A DNA stretch of 64,000 nucleotides from Bacteroidia bacterium (GTDB lineage: Bacteria; Bacteroidota; Ignavibacteria; SZUA-365), in the NCBI GenBank assembly GCA_027493955.1, contig JAOSJT010000001.1, positions 5,070,552-5,134,551 on the forward strand. The letters are read 5' to 3'. The translations under genes were made by a program, and so were the position numbers. Positions 39,921-48,714 of this stretch are shown here, one piece after another (position 1 is the first letter of the stretch; every line of letters starts with the position of its first letter). The notes below the pieces were generated by a model. It was not told the DNA's origin and did not search any database. It saw nothing but the letters and a program-made list of their open reading frames with translations.

Positions 39921-42900
39921 ACACAGAAAATCCCATCGATTTCCGATGCGAGCGCGAGATGATGGTCGAATATCTGGGCCGACAGCTCATCGGCCCATTG
40001 AACGGCCGGGAGGAATCATTCGTTGGCGATCCACTGGATCGCTACCTGCTTGGTATACTGTATCCCCGAAGCGCACCCGCGATCGAGATGATACAAGAGG
40101 AGGACAGTGTGGACACGACAGCCTCTGATGAGGAGATCGAGCTCGACAATCCCATCAGTATGGCATTTGAACGGTTACCGGCTTCGCTGGGTCTGAGTTT
40201 TTATGTCCAGGGTACTGATCATCTCACTTGCAGAGTACAGGGCAGCTGCTACCGCCTCGTCAAGAAGGAGAAAGCAAATGAAACCTGGGCACGTGTCTCC
40301 ATCGCCGAACCGGAAGATCCTGAAACGTACACCATTATCTGTCCTTTGCCCGGGAGCGCAACAGAAAGACGACCTGTTCTTCAGAACCGGGCATCGCTTC
40401 ATTCTCTATGGCGACCCCTCGGTAACGGTTTTCTCGTAACTGTGACACTTTTAAATCAATACACTGCTGGCGAAGGGCGACCAAGCACGGACAAATGTCT
40501 TTTTCAGATTGGATTGTCCTGCACTGGTGACGGTGGAAGCATTTCCGATTATCCCATACTTTCAGCAACTCGTTATGATCCTGAAGAGGAGGAACTTGCT
40601 CTTCTCTATCGGGGACGGCGCGTATTCGCGGTGGGGCATGGCTGTGCTGCAATGTGGCATGGCGAAGGCCAGGGGCTCACGGTAAGCACGGCTGTTATGC
40701 CTGTACATGAGACGTTCCCTGTGACACGTGATCTTGCCGAAATGACGCAGGAACGAGACGAAGAGTTTTCGATGGAGCTTCTGTCCCTGCAATACCTCGC
40801 TGACCATCGGGTCCCGCATGCACGTCTGTGCGCGGAGCTGCGCGCGTTCGTCCGTCGCTACCAGAGATGGATACAAGGCATCGCAGCCGAAGCAAAAGCT
40901 GTCCCTTCACTGCATAAACAGGCTGCTGAACGCATTGTTGAGCGCATAAACTGTGCAGTGGACAGAATGGAGCGCAGTATCAGATGCCTCGAGAGCGATG
41001 ATCTGGTTTTACGGGCGTTTCGGTTAGCTACACGAGCAATGCTTATGCAGATGGTGCACAGTGGGAGTGAATATGGTGGCACGATGCGGAAGTGTAACGA
41101 AAAGGTTTTTGCTGAGCCAGCATATCAAGGGGAGTCAGTCAGACAATATCGATGGTACCCCTTCCAGCTTGCCTTTATGCTGCTGACAATGGAATCAGTT
41201 GTCGACCCCTCTGTAAAGGAACGTGAGATCGTCGATCTGATCTGGTTCCCGACCGGTGGTGGAAAGACGGAAGCGTATCTCTGGGTCGCCGCTCTGGAAT
41301 TGTTCCTTCGAAGGCTGCGTCATGGCGACATGGGGGCAGGAACTGCGGTGATTAAACGGTATACACTGAGACTGCTGACCTCACAGCAATTTCAGCGAGC
41401 CGCATCACTTATCTGTGCATGCGAAAGAATCCGGCAATCTGAAAACAACCTGGGGTCGATAAACTTTTCACTCGGACTCTGGATCGGTGGTCAATCAACT
41501 GCCAATTCGCACCAGGAAGCCACCCGACAATATGAGAATCTTCTCGATCAGATTGAGCCTGAGAACCCCTTTCAACTGCAACGTTGCCCATGGTGTGGTA
41601 CGCGTATCATTCCCGAACTTCAGGAAGCTGATCGTGCTTTTTACGGGGTGCGGGCAAGCAACACGCGGTTCGATTTTTTCTGCCCGACTGTATCCTGCCC
41701 GTTCAATGAACGTCTTCCCATTGCTGTGGTTGATGATGAGTTGTACCTGCGTCCGCCCAGTATGCTGATTGGTACAATTGATAAATTTGCGCGAATGGCG
41801 TGGGACGAGCGATCCAAAGCATTTTTTGGTGGCCGGTTTCTTCCCCCTGGTCTTGTGATACAGGATGAACTGCACCTGATTTCTGGACCCTTGGGTACAA
41901 TTGCTGGAATTTACGAAGCGGCTATTGACGGTCTGCTGACGGCAAATGGCCATCGGCCCAAAATCATTGCCGCTACGGCAACCATTCGTCGTGCACAGGA
42001 CCAGGCACAGCGCCTGTACGCACGCGATGTAGCGATCTTTCCTCCTTCCGGGTTGAACGCGGAGGACTCTTACTTCGCCAGAATCGATGACTCAAAGCCG
42101 GGTCGGTTATATGTCGGAATAATGGGACAGGGCCATACTTCTGTTACATCGCTAGTCCGTTCTGTTGCAGCCGTGAGCCAGGCACCGATGGAACTCCCCG
42201 CACTCAGTGAAGAAACAAAGGACGGATACTGGACCGTTCTGGTTTACCATAACAGCAAGCGCGAACTTGGAAAAACCATGGCTTTGGCAAGAGACGACAT
42301 CCCCGCGCGTATTCACGTGATTGCTGCTGATGAGTCGAATCTTAGGGTGATCGAAAATGTCGAAGAATTATCGGCAAACATAAGCGGCAGGCGCATCCCG
42401 GAGGTACTTGCGCAGCTAGGGAGGTCGCTTGGTGACGATGCAATTGATATTCTCCCATGCACCAACATGGTTTCCGTAGGTGTGGATGTAAAGCGCCTCG
42501 GACTAATGGTGGTTGTGGGGCAACCGAAAACCACAGCAGAGTACATTCAGGCCACGAGCCGAGTCGGACGCGATGTCGTCCCCGGGCTGGTTATCACAAT
42601 GTTCTCTCCGACAAAACCGCGTGATCGCTCACATTACGAGAGCTTCAATTCGTATCACGATGCTTTATATCGGTGGGTAGAGCCGACGAGCGTAACACCT
42701 TTTGCCCTTCCTTCAAGGGAACGGGCGTTACATGCAGCTCTGGTGATTCTGGCAAGACATCTTGCAGGTCTGAGTGAAAACGCAGCAGCGGAACGTTTTG
42801 ATCCAGAAGTCGATCCGATGAAATCACTGATAGAATGGCTCATCGCACGCACATCCAGAGCCGAACCCGCAGAGGCTTTCGCAACTGAACGGCATATCCG

Positions 42901-43108
42901 TCGTCTTGTGGATCAGTGGGCAAAGCGTGCGCTAGACGCGCGTGACCGGAGGACAAGCCCGTTGCGTTATAATGGTGCCGTTGGGAATCAGTTTGAGGCC
43001 CTTCTCTGCACTTACGAGAATCAGAGTCCACCGGCATGGCCCACGCTGAATTCAATGCGTCATGTTGACCTCGAGACTCCGATTTGGGTAAAAGGCGAAA
43101 CTATTTGA
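39917..43108 (+). CDS. drmA: DrmA-like SF2 helicase
   Basis: This 1063-residue protein has the DISARM DrmA helicase layout. The first ~420 residues are a non-helicase region. Walker A WFPTGGGKTEAYLWVAAL is near 445, followed by a zinc-ribbon insert (CPWCGTRI near 555 and FFCPTVSCPFNE near 593), Walker B VIQDELHLISGPLGT near 650, AATATIRR near 685, and the C-terminal motifs CTNMVSVGVDVKRLG and YIQATSRVGRDVVPGL near 880. In DISARM, DrmA with DrmB forms the core that loads on incoming DNA and is held inactive on self DNA. It overlaps the NERD helicase gene, and drmB follows 25 bases later. Confidence 0.87.
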   Translation: MNTENPIDFRCEREMMVEYLGRQLIGPLNGREESFVGDPLDRYLLGILYPRSAPAIEMIQEEDSVDTTASDEEIELDNPISMAFERLPASLGLSFYVQGTDHLTCRVQGSCYRLVKKEKANETWARVSIAEPEDPETYTIICPLPGSATERRPVLQNRASLHSLWRPLGNGFLVTVTLLNQYTAGEGRPSTDKCLFQIGLSCTGDGGSISDYPILSATRYDPEEEELALLYRGRRVFAVGHGCAAMWHGEGQGLTVSTAVMPVHETFPVTRDLAEMTQERDEEFSMELLSLQYLADHRVPHARLCAELRAFVRRYQRWIQGIAAEAKAVPSLHKQAAERIVERINCAVDRMERSIRCLESDDLVLRAFRLATRAMLMQMVHSGSEYGGTMRKCNEKVFAEPAYQGESVRQYRWYPFQLAFMLLTMESVVDPSVKEREIVDLIWFPTGGGKTEAYLWVAALELFLRRLRHGDMGAGTAVIKRYTLRLLTSQQFQRAASLICACERIRQSENNLGSINFSLGLWIGGQSTANSHQEATRQYENLLDQIEPENPFQLQRCPWCGTRIIPELQEADRAFYGVRASNTRFDFFCPTVSCPFNERLPIAVVDDELYLRPPSMLIGTIDKFARMAWDERSKAFFGGRFLPPGLVIQDELHLISGPLGTIAGIYEAAIDGLLTANGHRPKIIAATATIRRAQDQAQRLYARDVAIFPPSGLNAEDSYFARIDDSKPGRLYVGIMGQGHTSVTSLVRSVAAVSQAPMELPALSEETKDGYWTVLVYHNSKRELGKTMALARDDIPARIHVIAADESNLRVIENVEELSANISGRRIPEVLAQLGRSLGDDAIDILPCTNMVSVGVDVKRLGLMVVVGQPKTTAEYIQATSRVGRDVVPGLVITMFSPTKPRDRSHYESFNSYHDALYRWVEPTSVTPFALPSRERALHAALVILARHLAGLSENAAAERFDPEVDPMKSLIEWLIARTSRAEPAEAFATERHIRRLVDQWAKRALDARDRRTSPLRYNGAVGNQFEALLCTYENQSPPAWPTLNSMRHVDLETPIWVKGETI

Positions 43109-43133
43109 TCTATTATCCTGCGAGAGGATTTAA

Positions 43134-44999
43134 ATGAGAACAATAAGACGGTCTGCTACTGTCGCGCCTTTTGGTGTTGGTGCGATTTACGATTTCGGTG
43201 ATGAATCCTTGGTCGCGATGGATACATACCATTGGAATAATCGAGGAGAATGGCTTCACCTGCACAGACTCGAGAGGGCACTGGGTGTAGATCATTTTCT
43301 CATGGCACCTGTTGTACGCGACCGCAATAATCCTCATACCAGTAAAATCCCGTACTTCCGATTTCCCCAGTGGATGTTCTGCCCATCATGCAGAAAGATG
43401 ATCCGTTGGAGCTATAAAATGGAAAGACAAGGTGAACCTCCAAAATGTATGCAATGTGCAAAACATTCAAAGCTTGTGCCCATGAGATTTGTCGTTGGCT
43501 GCAAGGGTGGTCATCTGTTTGACTTGCCGTGGTGGAGATGGGCTCACAGTAAAGCAACTGAACCAAGGCAAAAGCAATGTCAGGATAGCGATCATCTGAA
43601 ATTTGAGACACACCGCGGCAGTGGTGGAGGTTTGGGGTCACTTGTTGTAGTCTGTGATTCCTGTCACGCGTCGCGCTCACTGTATGGTATCGCACGCAAG
43701 GATAGCCTCAAAGGTGTCATCGGAAACTGCGAGAATCGACAGCCATGGGAGTGGGCAGACCCGGAACAGCAGCAGCAACCATGCACACATTTCCCGCAGG
43801 TCATGCAGCGTGGTGCGACAAATCTGTATTTCCCGAAGGTCCAGACGGCGATTGATATTCCGGAAACCTCGATTGAAGGAGTCAATCCGCTGAAAGCAAA
43901 CATACAAGGACACAGCCACTATCGAATCCTGACACAAATGTTTGAGGCGACAGCAACGCCTGATACTGATCCGGGGGTTTCTTTAGTGGCAAAGATAATT
44001 GCCGACGATCTTCTCACTGTGCCGGATGAGGTGCTGAAGGTACTTAAGGGGGAGATGAAGCCAATAATTGTTGTCCCTGAGAATAGTATTGAGAAGCTCT
44101 TGCGTGAAGAGTGGGAAGCATTCATCCAGGCAGAGCCAATTGATGATCAGCGAGCGAGCTTCATCGCAGAGAAGGCAGATCTCGATTCATGGCTGATGGA
44201 AATATCCTATGACCATCCTTTTCGTATGCTCCACTCCCACATTGATCGTATTGTGCTCGCAAAACGGTTGCGTGAGGTTCGAGTTCTTCAGGGCTTCGAA
44301 CGCCAGGAACCGGGCACGACAATGGTCAACCCTGCAATTGATCGAAGGCTCGGCTGGTTGCCGGGGATAGAGGTATTCGGTGAGGGTATATTCCTGACAC
44401 TGAACGAGGAGCGACTTCGCGCGTGGGAGGCGGACAACAGGCACACAATCGAGACCCGGCTTGGATCGATGGAGAGCAGTCGAAAGCGCTCAACGTTAGC
44501 CTTCCTGCCGAGTTTTTCCGCCCGTTTTGTGCTGATTCACACCCTCGCTCATATACTCATACGTCAACTCAGCTTTGAATGTGGCTACGCATCCTCCTCG
44601 CTCCGTGAGCGCATATATTCGGCGGAGCCGCTTGATGGAGCGGATGGAATGGCCGGCGTTCTGATATACACGGCAGAAGGTGACTCCGAAGGTTCCTTGG
44701 GGGGACTTGTACGTGAAGGTCTGCCTGAACGGTTGTTTCCTACTCTCCTGACGGCACTGCAGACTGCCAGATGGTGTTCTGCTGATCCGATCTGTCGAGA
44801 GCTTGAAGCCCAAGGTTTACAGGGGTTGAACAGGGCAGCTTGCCATGCCTGTGCGCTGGTGAGCGAAACAAGTTGCATATGTTCAAATGTAATGCTCGAT
44901 CGTTCCATCCTGATAGGAGATGATGCAGGTATGCCTGGGTTCTTTGACTCAGTATGTCGAGCGATGGACGATTTTTCGTCGAAGGAGATGATTCAATGA
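43134..44999 (+). CDS. drmB: DrmB (DUF1998) zinc protein
   Basis: This 621-residue protein opens with RRSATVAPFGVGAIYDFGDE, the DrmB start. Zinc clusters follow (FCPSCRKMIRW, PPKCMQCAKH, VVCDSCHASRS), then a KGGHLFDLPWWRWAHS segment and the C-terminal DUF1998 signature: LIHTLAHILIRQLSFECGYA, SSLRERIYSAE and AACHACALVSETSCICSN. DUF1998 defines DrmB of DISARM and partners DrmA. ATG 43134 follows GAGAGGATTTAA. The stop overlaps the next start by ATGA. Cysteine pairs are intact, so it is probably functional. Confidence 0.9.
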   Translation: MRTIRRSATVAPFGVGAIYDFGDESLVAMDTYHWNNRGEWLHLHRLERALGVDHFLMAPVVRDRNNPHTSKIPYFRFPQWMFCPSCRKMIRWSYKMERQGEPPKCMQCAKHSKLVPMRFVVGCKGGHLFDLPWWRWAHSKATEPRQKQCQDSDHLKFETHRGSGGGLGSLVVVCDSCHASRSLYGIARKDSLKGVIGNCENRQPWEWADPEQQQQPCTHFPQVMQRGATNLYFPKVQTAIDIPETSIEGVNPLKANIQGHSHYRILTQMFEATATPDTDPGVSLVAKIIADDLLTVPDEVLKVLKGEMKPIIVVPENSIEKLLREEWEAFIQAEPIDDQRASFIAEKADLDSWLMEISYDHPFRMLHSHIDRIVLAKRLREVRVLQGFERQEPGTTMVNPAIDRRLGWLPGIEVFGEGIFLTLNEERLRAWEADNRHTIETRLGSMESSRKRSTLAFLPSFSARFVLIHTLAHILIRQLSFECGYASSSLRERIYSAEPLDGADGMAGVLIYTAEGDSEGSLGGLVREGLPERLFPTLLTALQTARWCSADPICRELEAQGLQGLNRAACHACALVSETSCICSNVMLDRSILIGDDAGMPGFFDSVCRAMDDFSSKEMIQ

Positions 45000-46201
45000 A
45001 AATACCACCGTTCGACGACTTGAGTGAGGAGCAGGATGAGATTTGTGTGCTTGCACCTTTGGACGAAGTCATTCTCGTTTCGGGGCCACCAGGTACCGGT
45101 AAAACAGTTGTTGCGTTTTACCGCGCTGAGGCTGTATCAGGAAAAGGGTGTACCCCAGTTCTCGTCATGTACAATGCGGTACTATGCAGATACTCACACA
45201 ACGCGTCAAATCTGCCGGCCGTAAGAGAAGGGGTAAAAACATGGTTCAGCTGGTTCGGGCGATGGTGGAAGGTTGTATTTGGTCAATATTATCCACAGAA
45301 AGGCCCGTATATCCCAGATTGGGAGCCGATGCTGAAGAGCACGGTCCAGCTTGTCACAGACCCACAGAGGCAGCTGCGAGCATTCCGTGAATGGGGTCAT
45401 TTGATCGTTGACGAAGGACAGGATTTCCCTTGCGACTTTTATCATCTTGCACGGCTCGTATTGAATATTGCTGAAAGCTCAAACGTCAAAAAAGTCTCCC
45501 TTACGGTCCTCGCTGATGAAAATCAGCGACTTCAGGCCGGAAAAAATTCCAGTATTAAAGAGATAAAACAAGCGCTGGCAGTTAAGCAGGAGAGGCACTA
45601 TCACTTGACAAGGAATTACAGGAACACGTACGAGATTGCTCGCGCTGCAGCCCATTTTTATGTTGGCCTGCCGGATGGTATTCCAAAGCTGCCGGTAAAC
45701 AGGCGCGGTCAAAAGCCACGCATCACTCGCACTGAGAATCTTGATGCATCCGTGGATTTGATCAGACGCTTTGTAGTCAATCAGAGCGATCTTGAAATCG
45801 GAGTCTTCTTGCCCACTCAGGCGCTGCAGATCAAATACTACAACGAATTGAAACGCCGGCTCAGGGATGTTGCAGGCGTGAACGTGCAGAGATATACCAA
45901 TAATGATCATGAGCACGGAGATGCAAATCGTCTTCAGTTCGATACCCATGGTGTTGTCACGGTGCTGTGTGATCAAAGCAGCAAAGGTCTAGAGTTCGAT
46001 GTGGTGTTTGTGCCAGAAATCCAGGCAAGGAGATGGGACCCTGTCGCCATCGATCAGTTTCGTATGCAGTTCTATGTCCTCACCTCACGAGCCCGACAGT
46101 TCCTTTTCTTCCAGTATACAAGCAAGAATGGCGATCAGATTCCCATACTTGATCATTTCCCTCGCCCTGATTCAGATATAATGGAGTGGATAAATGGCTA
46201 A
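44996..46201 (+). CDS. SF1 helicase (UvrD/DUF2075-like), DISARM-associated
   Basis: This 401-residue protein has Walker A LVSGPPGTGKTVVAFY near residue 27, Walker B LIVDEGQDFPCDFYHL near 138, LTRNYRNTYEIARAAAHFY near 205, SSKGLEFDVVFVPEI near 330 and YVLTSRARQFLFFQYT near 365. It has no nuclease domain, unlike the NERD fusion upstream. The system thus has two SF1 helicases plus DrmA. The start at 44996 overlaps the drmB stop, and the 3' end overlaps the next gene by eight bases. Confidence 0.82.
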   Translation: MKIPPFDDLSEEQDEICVLAPLDEVILVSGPPGTGKTVVAFYRAEAVSGKGCTPVLVMYNAVLCRYSHNASNLPAVREGVKTWFSWFGRWWKVVFGQYYPQKGPYIPDWEPMLKSTVQLVTDPQRQLRAFREWGHLIVDEGQDFPCDFYHLARLVLNIAESSNVKKVSLTVLADENQRLQAGKNSSIKEIKQALAVKQERHYHLTRNYRNTYEIARAAAHFYVGLPDGIPKLPVNRRGQKPRITRTENLDASVDLIRRFVVNQSDLEIGVFLPTQALQIKYYNELKRRLRDVAGVNVQRYTNNDHEHGDANRLQFDTHGVVTVLCDQSSKGLEFDVVFVPEIQARRWDPVAIDQFRMQFYVLTSRARQFLFFQYTSKNGDQIPILDHFPRPDSDIMEWING

Positions 46202-48023
46202 ACGCGCTGCTACCCCCGACACACCTCTGTTCGAGAGCGGAAACAGACTCTTTTTCGTCACCAATCGCATGAATCTGATTCAGGTTCTGTCTACCGGCCT
46301 AATCCGACCGAGAGAGGCGTATGGGAAATACTATCCGGATCTGCTTGAGCTTTTTCCAGGTAGTGTGCCTCTCTTTCATGGTGGTTTTCCGAAATCTCTC
46401 TTGCAGATGGTATCAGATCGTGAGCGAGGGATTTTCCCGGTTCTTATTGAGATAGATTCCACACAATTGTCAGCTGCCGGCAAACGAATGCAAATAGGGA
46501 ATAATCTTTGCATTTTTGAAGGGAATACTCAAGTAAGTGGGGACATACTCGTTGAAATCGTTGAAGCTCCAATACCCATTGCCGCTGTTGTGCAGCTCTG
46601 GTTTGTTAAACAAGATGATCTGGAGGATTTTGAAGCCAGGGATTTTCCCAATGTCCTCGCATCGCCACAAACAGGAGTGAGCGAAACATTATTGCTCGAC
46701 AGTGGACCCGATCCGGATCAGTTCAGAGACTGCCTCAGTACCATCACTCATTCACCAGCGAGTGCAGAACACTTTAGACACCTTGATGCTGCCATGGGCG
46801 CAGCGGCTCTTCTGTCCATCCAGCTACCACCAGTATACTCCTGGATAGAGGATTTTACTGCTGCAGTATCATTTCTGCGTCCGATTAAACCCAAACCATC
46901 ACATACGCCGGCATGGCTGGCGTCTTCTATCAAGCATATCATGCTACCGGATCGCGGAATGCTTGAAGTCTCCAGTGTGGATGAGAGGCTCATGTTGGCC
47001 GCCATTCACGTGCTTAGATCCCTTCACCCGCAGGAGGGGTGGCTCGAGGAGAAAATTGCAGATGCAATTGCATTGCAGGCTGCATCCGATGCGGAGCCAG
47101 CGTTGACAGCTGAAATCAATAAGTGGAGAGAGCACGTGATTGCCGTAGCCAGGGCAGAAAAATCAGCTCCAACTCTCGACGACTCTGGTTCTGTCGTCCG
47201 CAGAGGTCTCATGCTGCTGCTACTGCGTTGTGATCCTGAGCGCATTCTACGCGCCTGCGACACTCCATTAAATCCGGGCCCGCAGGTCGCTGCGATTGCC
47301 GGGATGCTTTCAGGTTTATTCCATGGATACAGCCGCTTGGACAGGTCCATCAAGTCAAGGGCCTGTCATTTAGATCTGCTTTCCAAATTGGCAGTTCACT
47401 GGTGGTCGGGCACAGTTGGTCAGTCAACAACCAATGATTTTGGTGTAACTATTCGCCACAAAGATCAAACGACGGCGATAGTTGCAGCCACCGTTGACCA
47501 GAGCATAATGCTCGAGCGGACAATCAAACCGAGTGACGCCATGATGCGCGTATATTACGAAGCTAAATCGGTGGGGTTTTCGTCCGAATTCAGACCTGAA
47601 TTCAATGCCCTTGTCTATAACTACCAGTCAGAACAGAACACCATTCGACAGATCATCATCGAGGAGGGGCCGCCGACCAACCACCCAGACATCACGATCA
47701 GGGTCCGAACGTCTTGCCTCATGAGGAATGGGAAACCGGTCAGAATTACAAAGCGAGAAGAGGCGACAGATCTTCTTGAACGAAACTACAATCCGTCCGC
47801 TCTGTGTCGCTTCGCAGTTCAACCGGGTACCGGTAATGTTGAGGTGCTGGTTCACCAGCTTCTGTCAACAATGGATTCTGCCGAACTTCAGATGCATATA
47901 GAAGCAGTCGGCAATACGGCGGATGAATACGAGATTGCCTGGATGGACCGCCAGAAAAGCTCAACAAAACGAAATGCAAAGAGAGATGAAGACCAACAGC
48001 CTGACGCCTTCACGGAGAGTTAA
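46194..48023 (+). CDS. unknown 609-residue protein, last gene of the DISARM-like operon
   Basis: I recognise no family. The N-terminus (RLFFVTNRMNLIQVLSTGLI, RPREAYGKYYPD and VPLFHGGFPKSLL) loosely recalls ADP-ribosyltransferase-type folds such as DarT, where a Y/F-x-T-x-x-x-N-L-x-x-I-L-x-x-G-L element starts the domain. That is only a pattern resemblance. Residues ~120-450 are mostly helical, and the C-terminus ends in a Lys/Arg-rich tail (RQKSSTKRNAKRDED). The start overlaps the helicase stop (ATGGCTAA), so it is co-translated. It occupies the operon position where DISARM loci usually carry DrmC or DrmE, so it may be the effector or a loader. It lacks a phospholipase-D HKD motif. Confidence 0.6.
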   Translation: MAKRAATPDTPLFESGNRLFFVTNRMNLIQVLSTGLIRPREAYGKYYPDLLELFPGSVPLFHGGFPKSLLQMVSDRERGIFPVLIEIDSTQLSAAGKRMQIGNNLCIFEGNTQVSGDILVEIVEAPIPIAAVVQLWFVKQDDLEDFEARDFPNVLASPQTGVSETLLLDSGPDPDQFRDCLSTITHSPASAEHFRHLDAAMGAAALLSIQLPPVYSWIEDFTAAVSFLRPIKPKPSHTPAWLASSIKHIMLPDRGMLEVSSVDERLMLAAIHVLRSLHPQEGWLEEKIADAIALQAASDAEPALTAEINKWREHVIAVARAEKSAPTLDDSGSVVRRGLMLLLLRCDPERILRACDTPLNPGPQVAAIAGMLSGLFHGYSRLDRSIKSRACHLDLLSKLAVHWWSGTVGQSTTNDFGVTIRHKDQTTAIVAATVDQSIMLERTIKPSDAMMRVYYEAKSVGFSSEFRPEFNALVYNYQSEQNTIRQIIIEEGPPTNHPDITIRVRTSCLMRNGKPVRITKREEATDLLERNYNPSALCRFAVQPGTGNVEVLVHQLLSTMDSAELQMHIEAVGNTADEYEIAWMDRQKSSTKRNAKRDEDQQPDAFTES

Positions 48024-48319
48024 GGAGGAATCGCAGTCGGTTTTATTGTCTGCTCCGGTATGGAAGCAAAAATGGCAAATGCATTACGTTTCGGGCCCCC
48101 GAACAGGGGTGCGGCAAAAAGCCTGCATCTTGATGACCAGTTCCTCTCATGGACAAACGCACCGAAAGGGGGTATTGATGCTATTTCTGTTACTCGATCA
48201 CTACGGTATCGCTATCCAGCTGTAATTCTAAATCAGCACCGCTGGCATTGCTGATGCTTCTTACTCATGATAGGTCAAGAGGGCCGCGATTTACTCGCGA
48301 TGTTTTCATGGAGAGGAAC
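48024..48319. other. intergenic, no supported gene
   Basis: About 300 bp after the DISARM-like operon. Short frames only. A promoter and the ribosome site GAGAGG for the following broken gene lie at the right end. Confidence 0.5.
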
Positions 48320-48655
48320 ATGGCGTTAAATATTGTACCAGACGAGGCAGAATGCGGCGCGCTCACAGTCAACATGGCAAATTACCGTCAGACCGCCCGG
48401 TTCCACCCTCACATCATACAGAACGTTGAGGACAACCTTGGCATCGAGATCATCATTCGTGACAAGCAGTACAAGGGTTACAAAAATAGAGGCAAGCGTT
48501 ACTTCCTCTAAGCGGAAGACAAGGAGACGGCCCTAGTAAAGGCCCATATCAAGGAGGACAGGAAGGCTCTACGGAAGAAACATAAGGTGGTACTTGATGC
48601 GACAAAGCGAAGAATTGACAAAATTATTGAAAAAATGAATACTCCGCAAAAATAA
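48320..48655 (+). pseudogene. small basic protein gene interrupted by an in-frame TAA
   Basis: From ATG 48320 (GAGAGGAAC upstream) the frame reads MALNIVPDEAECGALTVNMA and continues to KGYKNRGKRYFL, where TAA (48509-48511) stops it. It then continues open for 47 more codons with similar lysine-rich helical content (AEDKETALVKAHIKEDRKAL, DATKRRIDKIIEKMNTPQK) to TAA at 48653. The matching character on both sides indicates one ~111-residue gene split by a nonsense mutation. Its function is unknown. Confidence 0.5.
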
Positions 48656-48714
48656 ATGGATTTTAAAGAAAAAATAAAAGTACATGCGAATTTATTCTTA
48701 AAACGAGGTATGAA

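Noticed and set aside
39917-43108. HsdR-like or generic SNF2 restriction helicase for the large helicase
   Set aside because: The TGGGKTEAY P-loop, DELH box, zinc insert and adjacent DUF1998 fit DrmA better, and it lacks the HsdR nuclease core.
36237-48023. BREX or Dnd/Ssp system
   Set aside because: There is no PglZ, BrxC/BrxL, or DndB-E component; DUF1998 with a large zinc-insert helicase points to DISARM.
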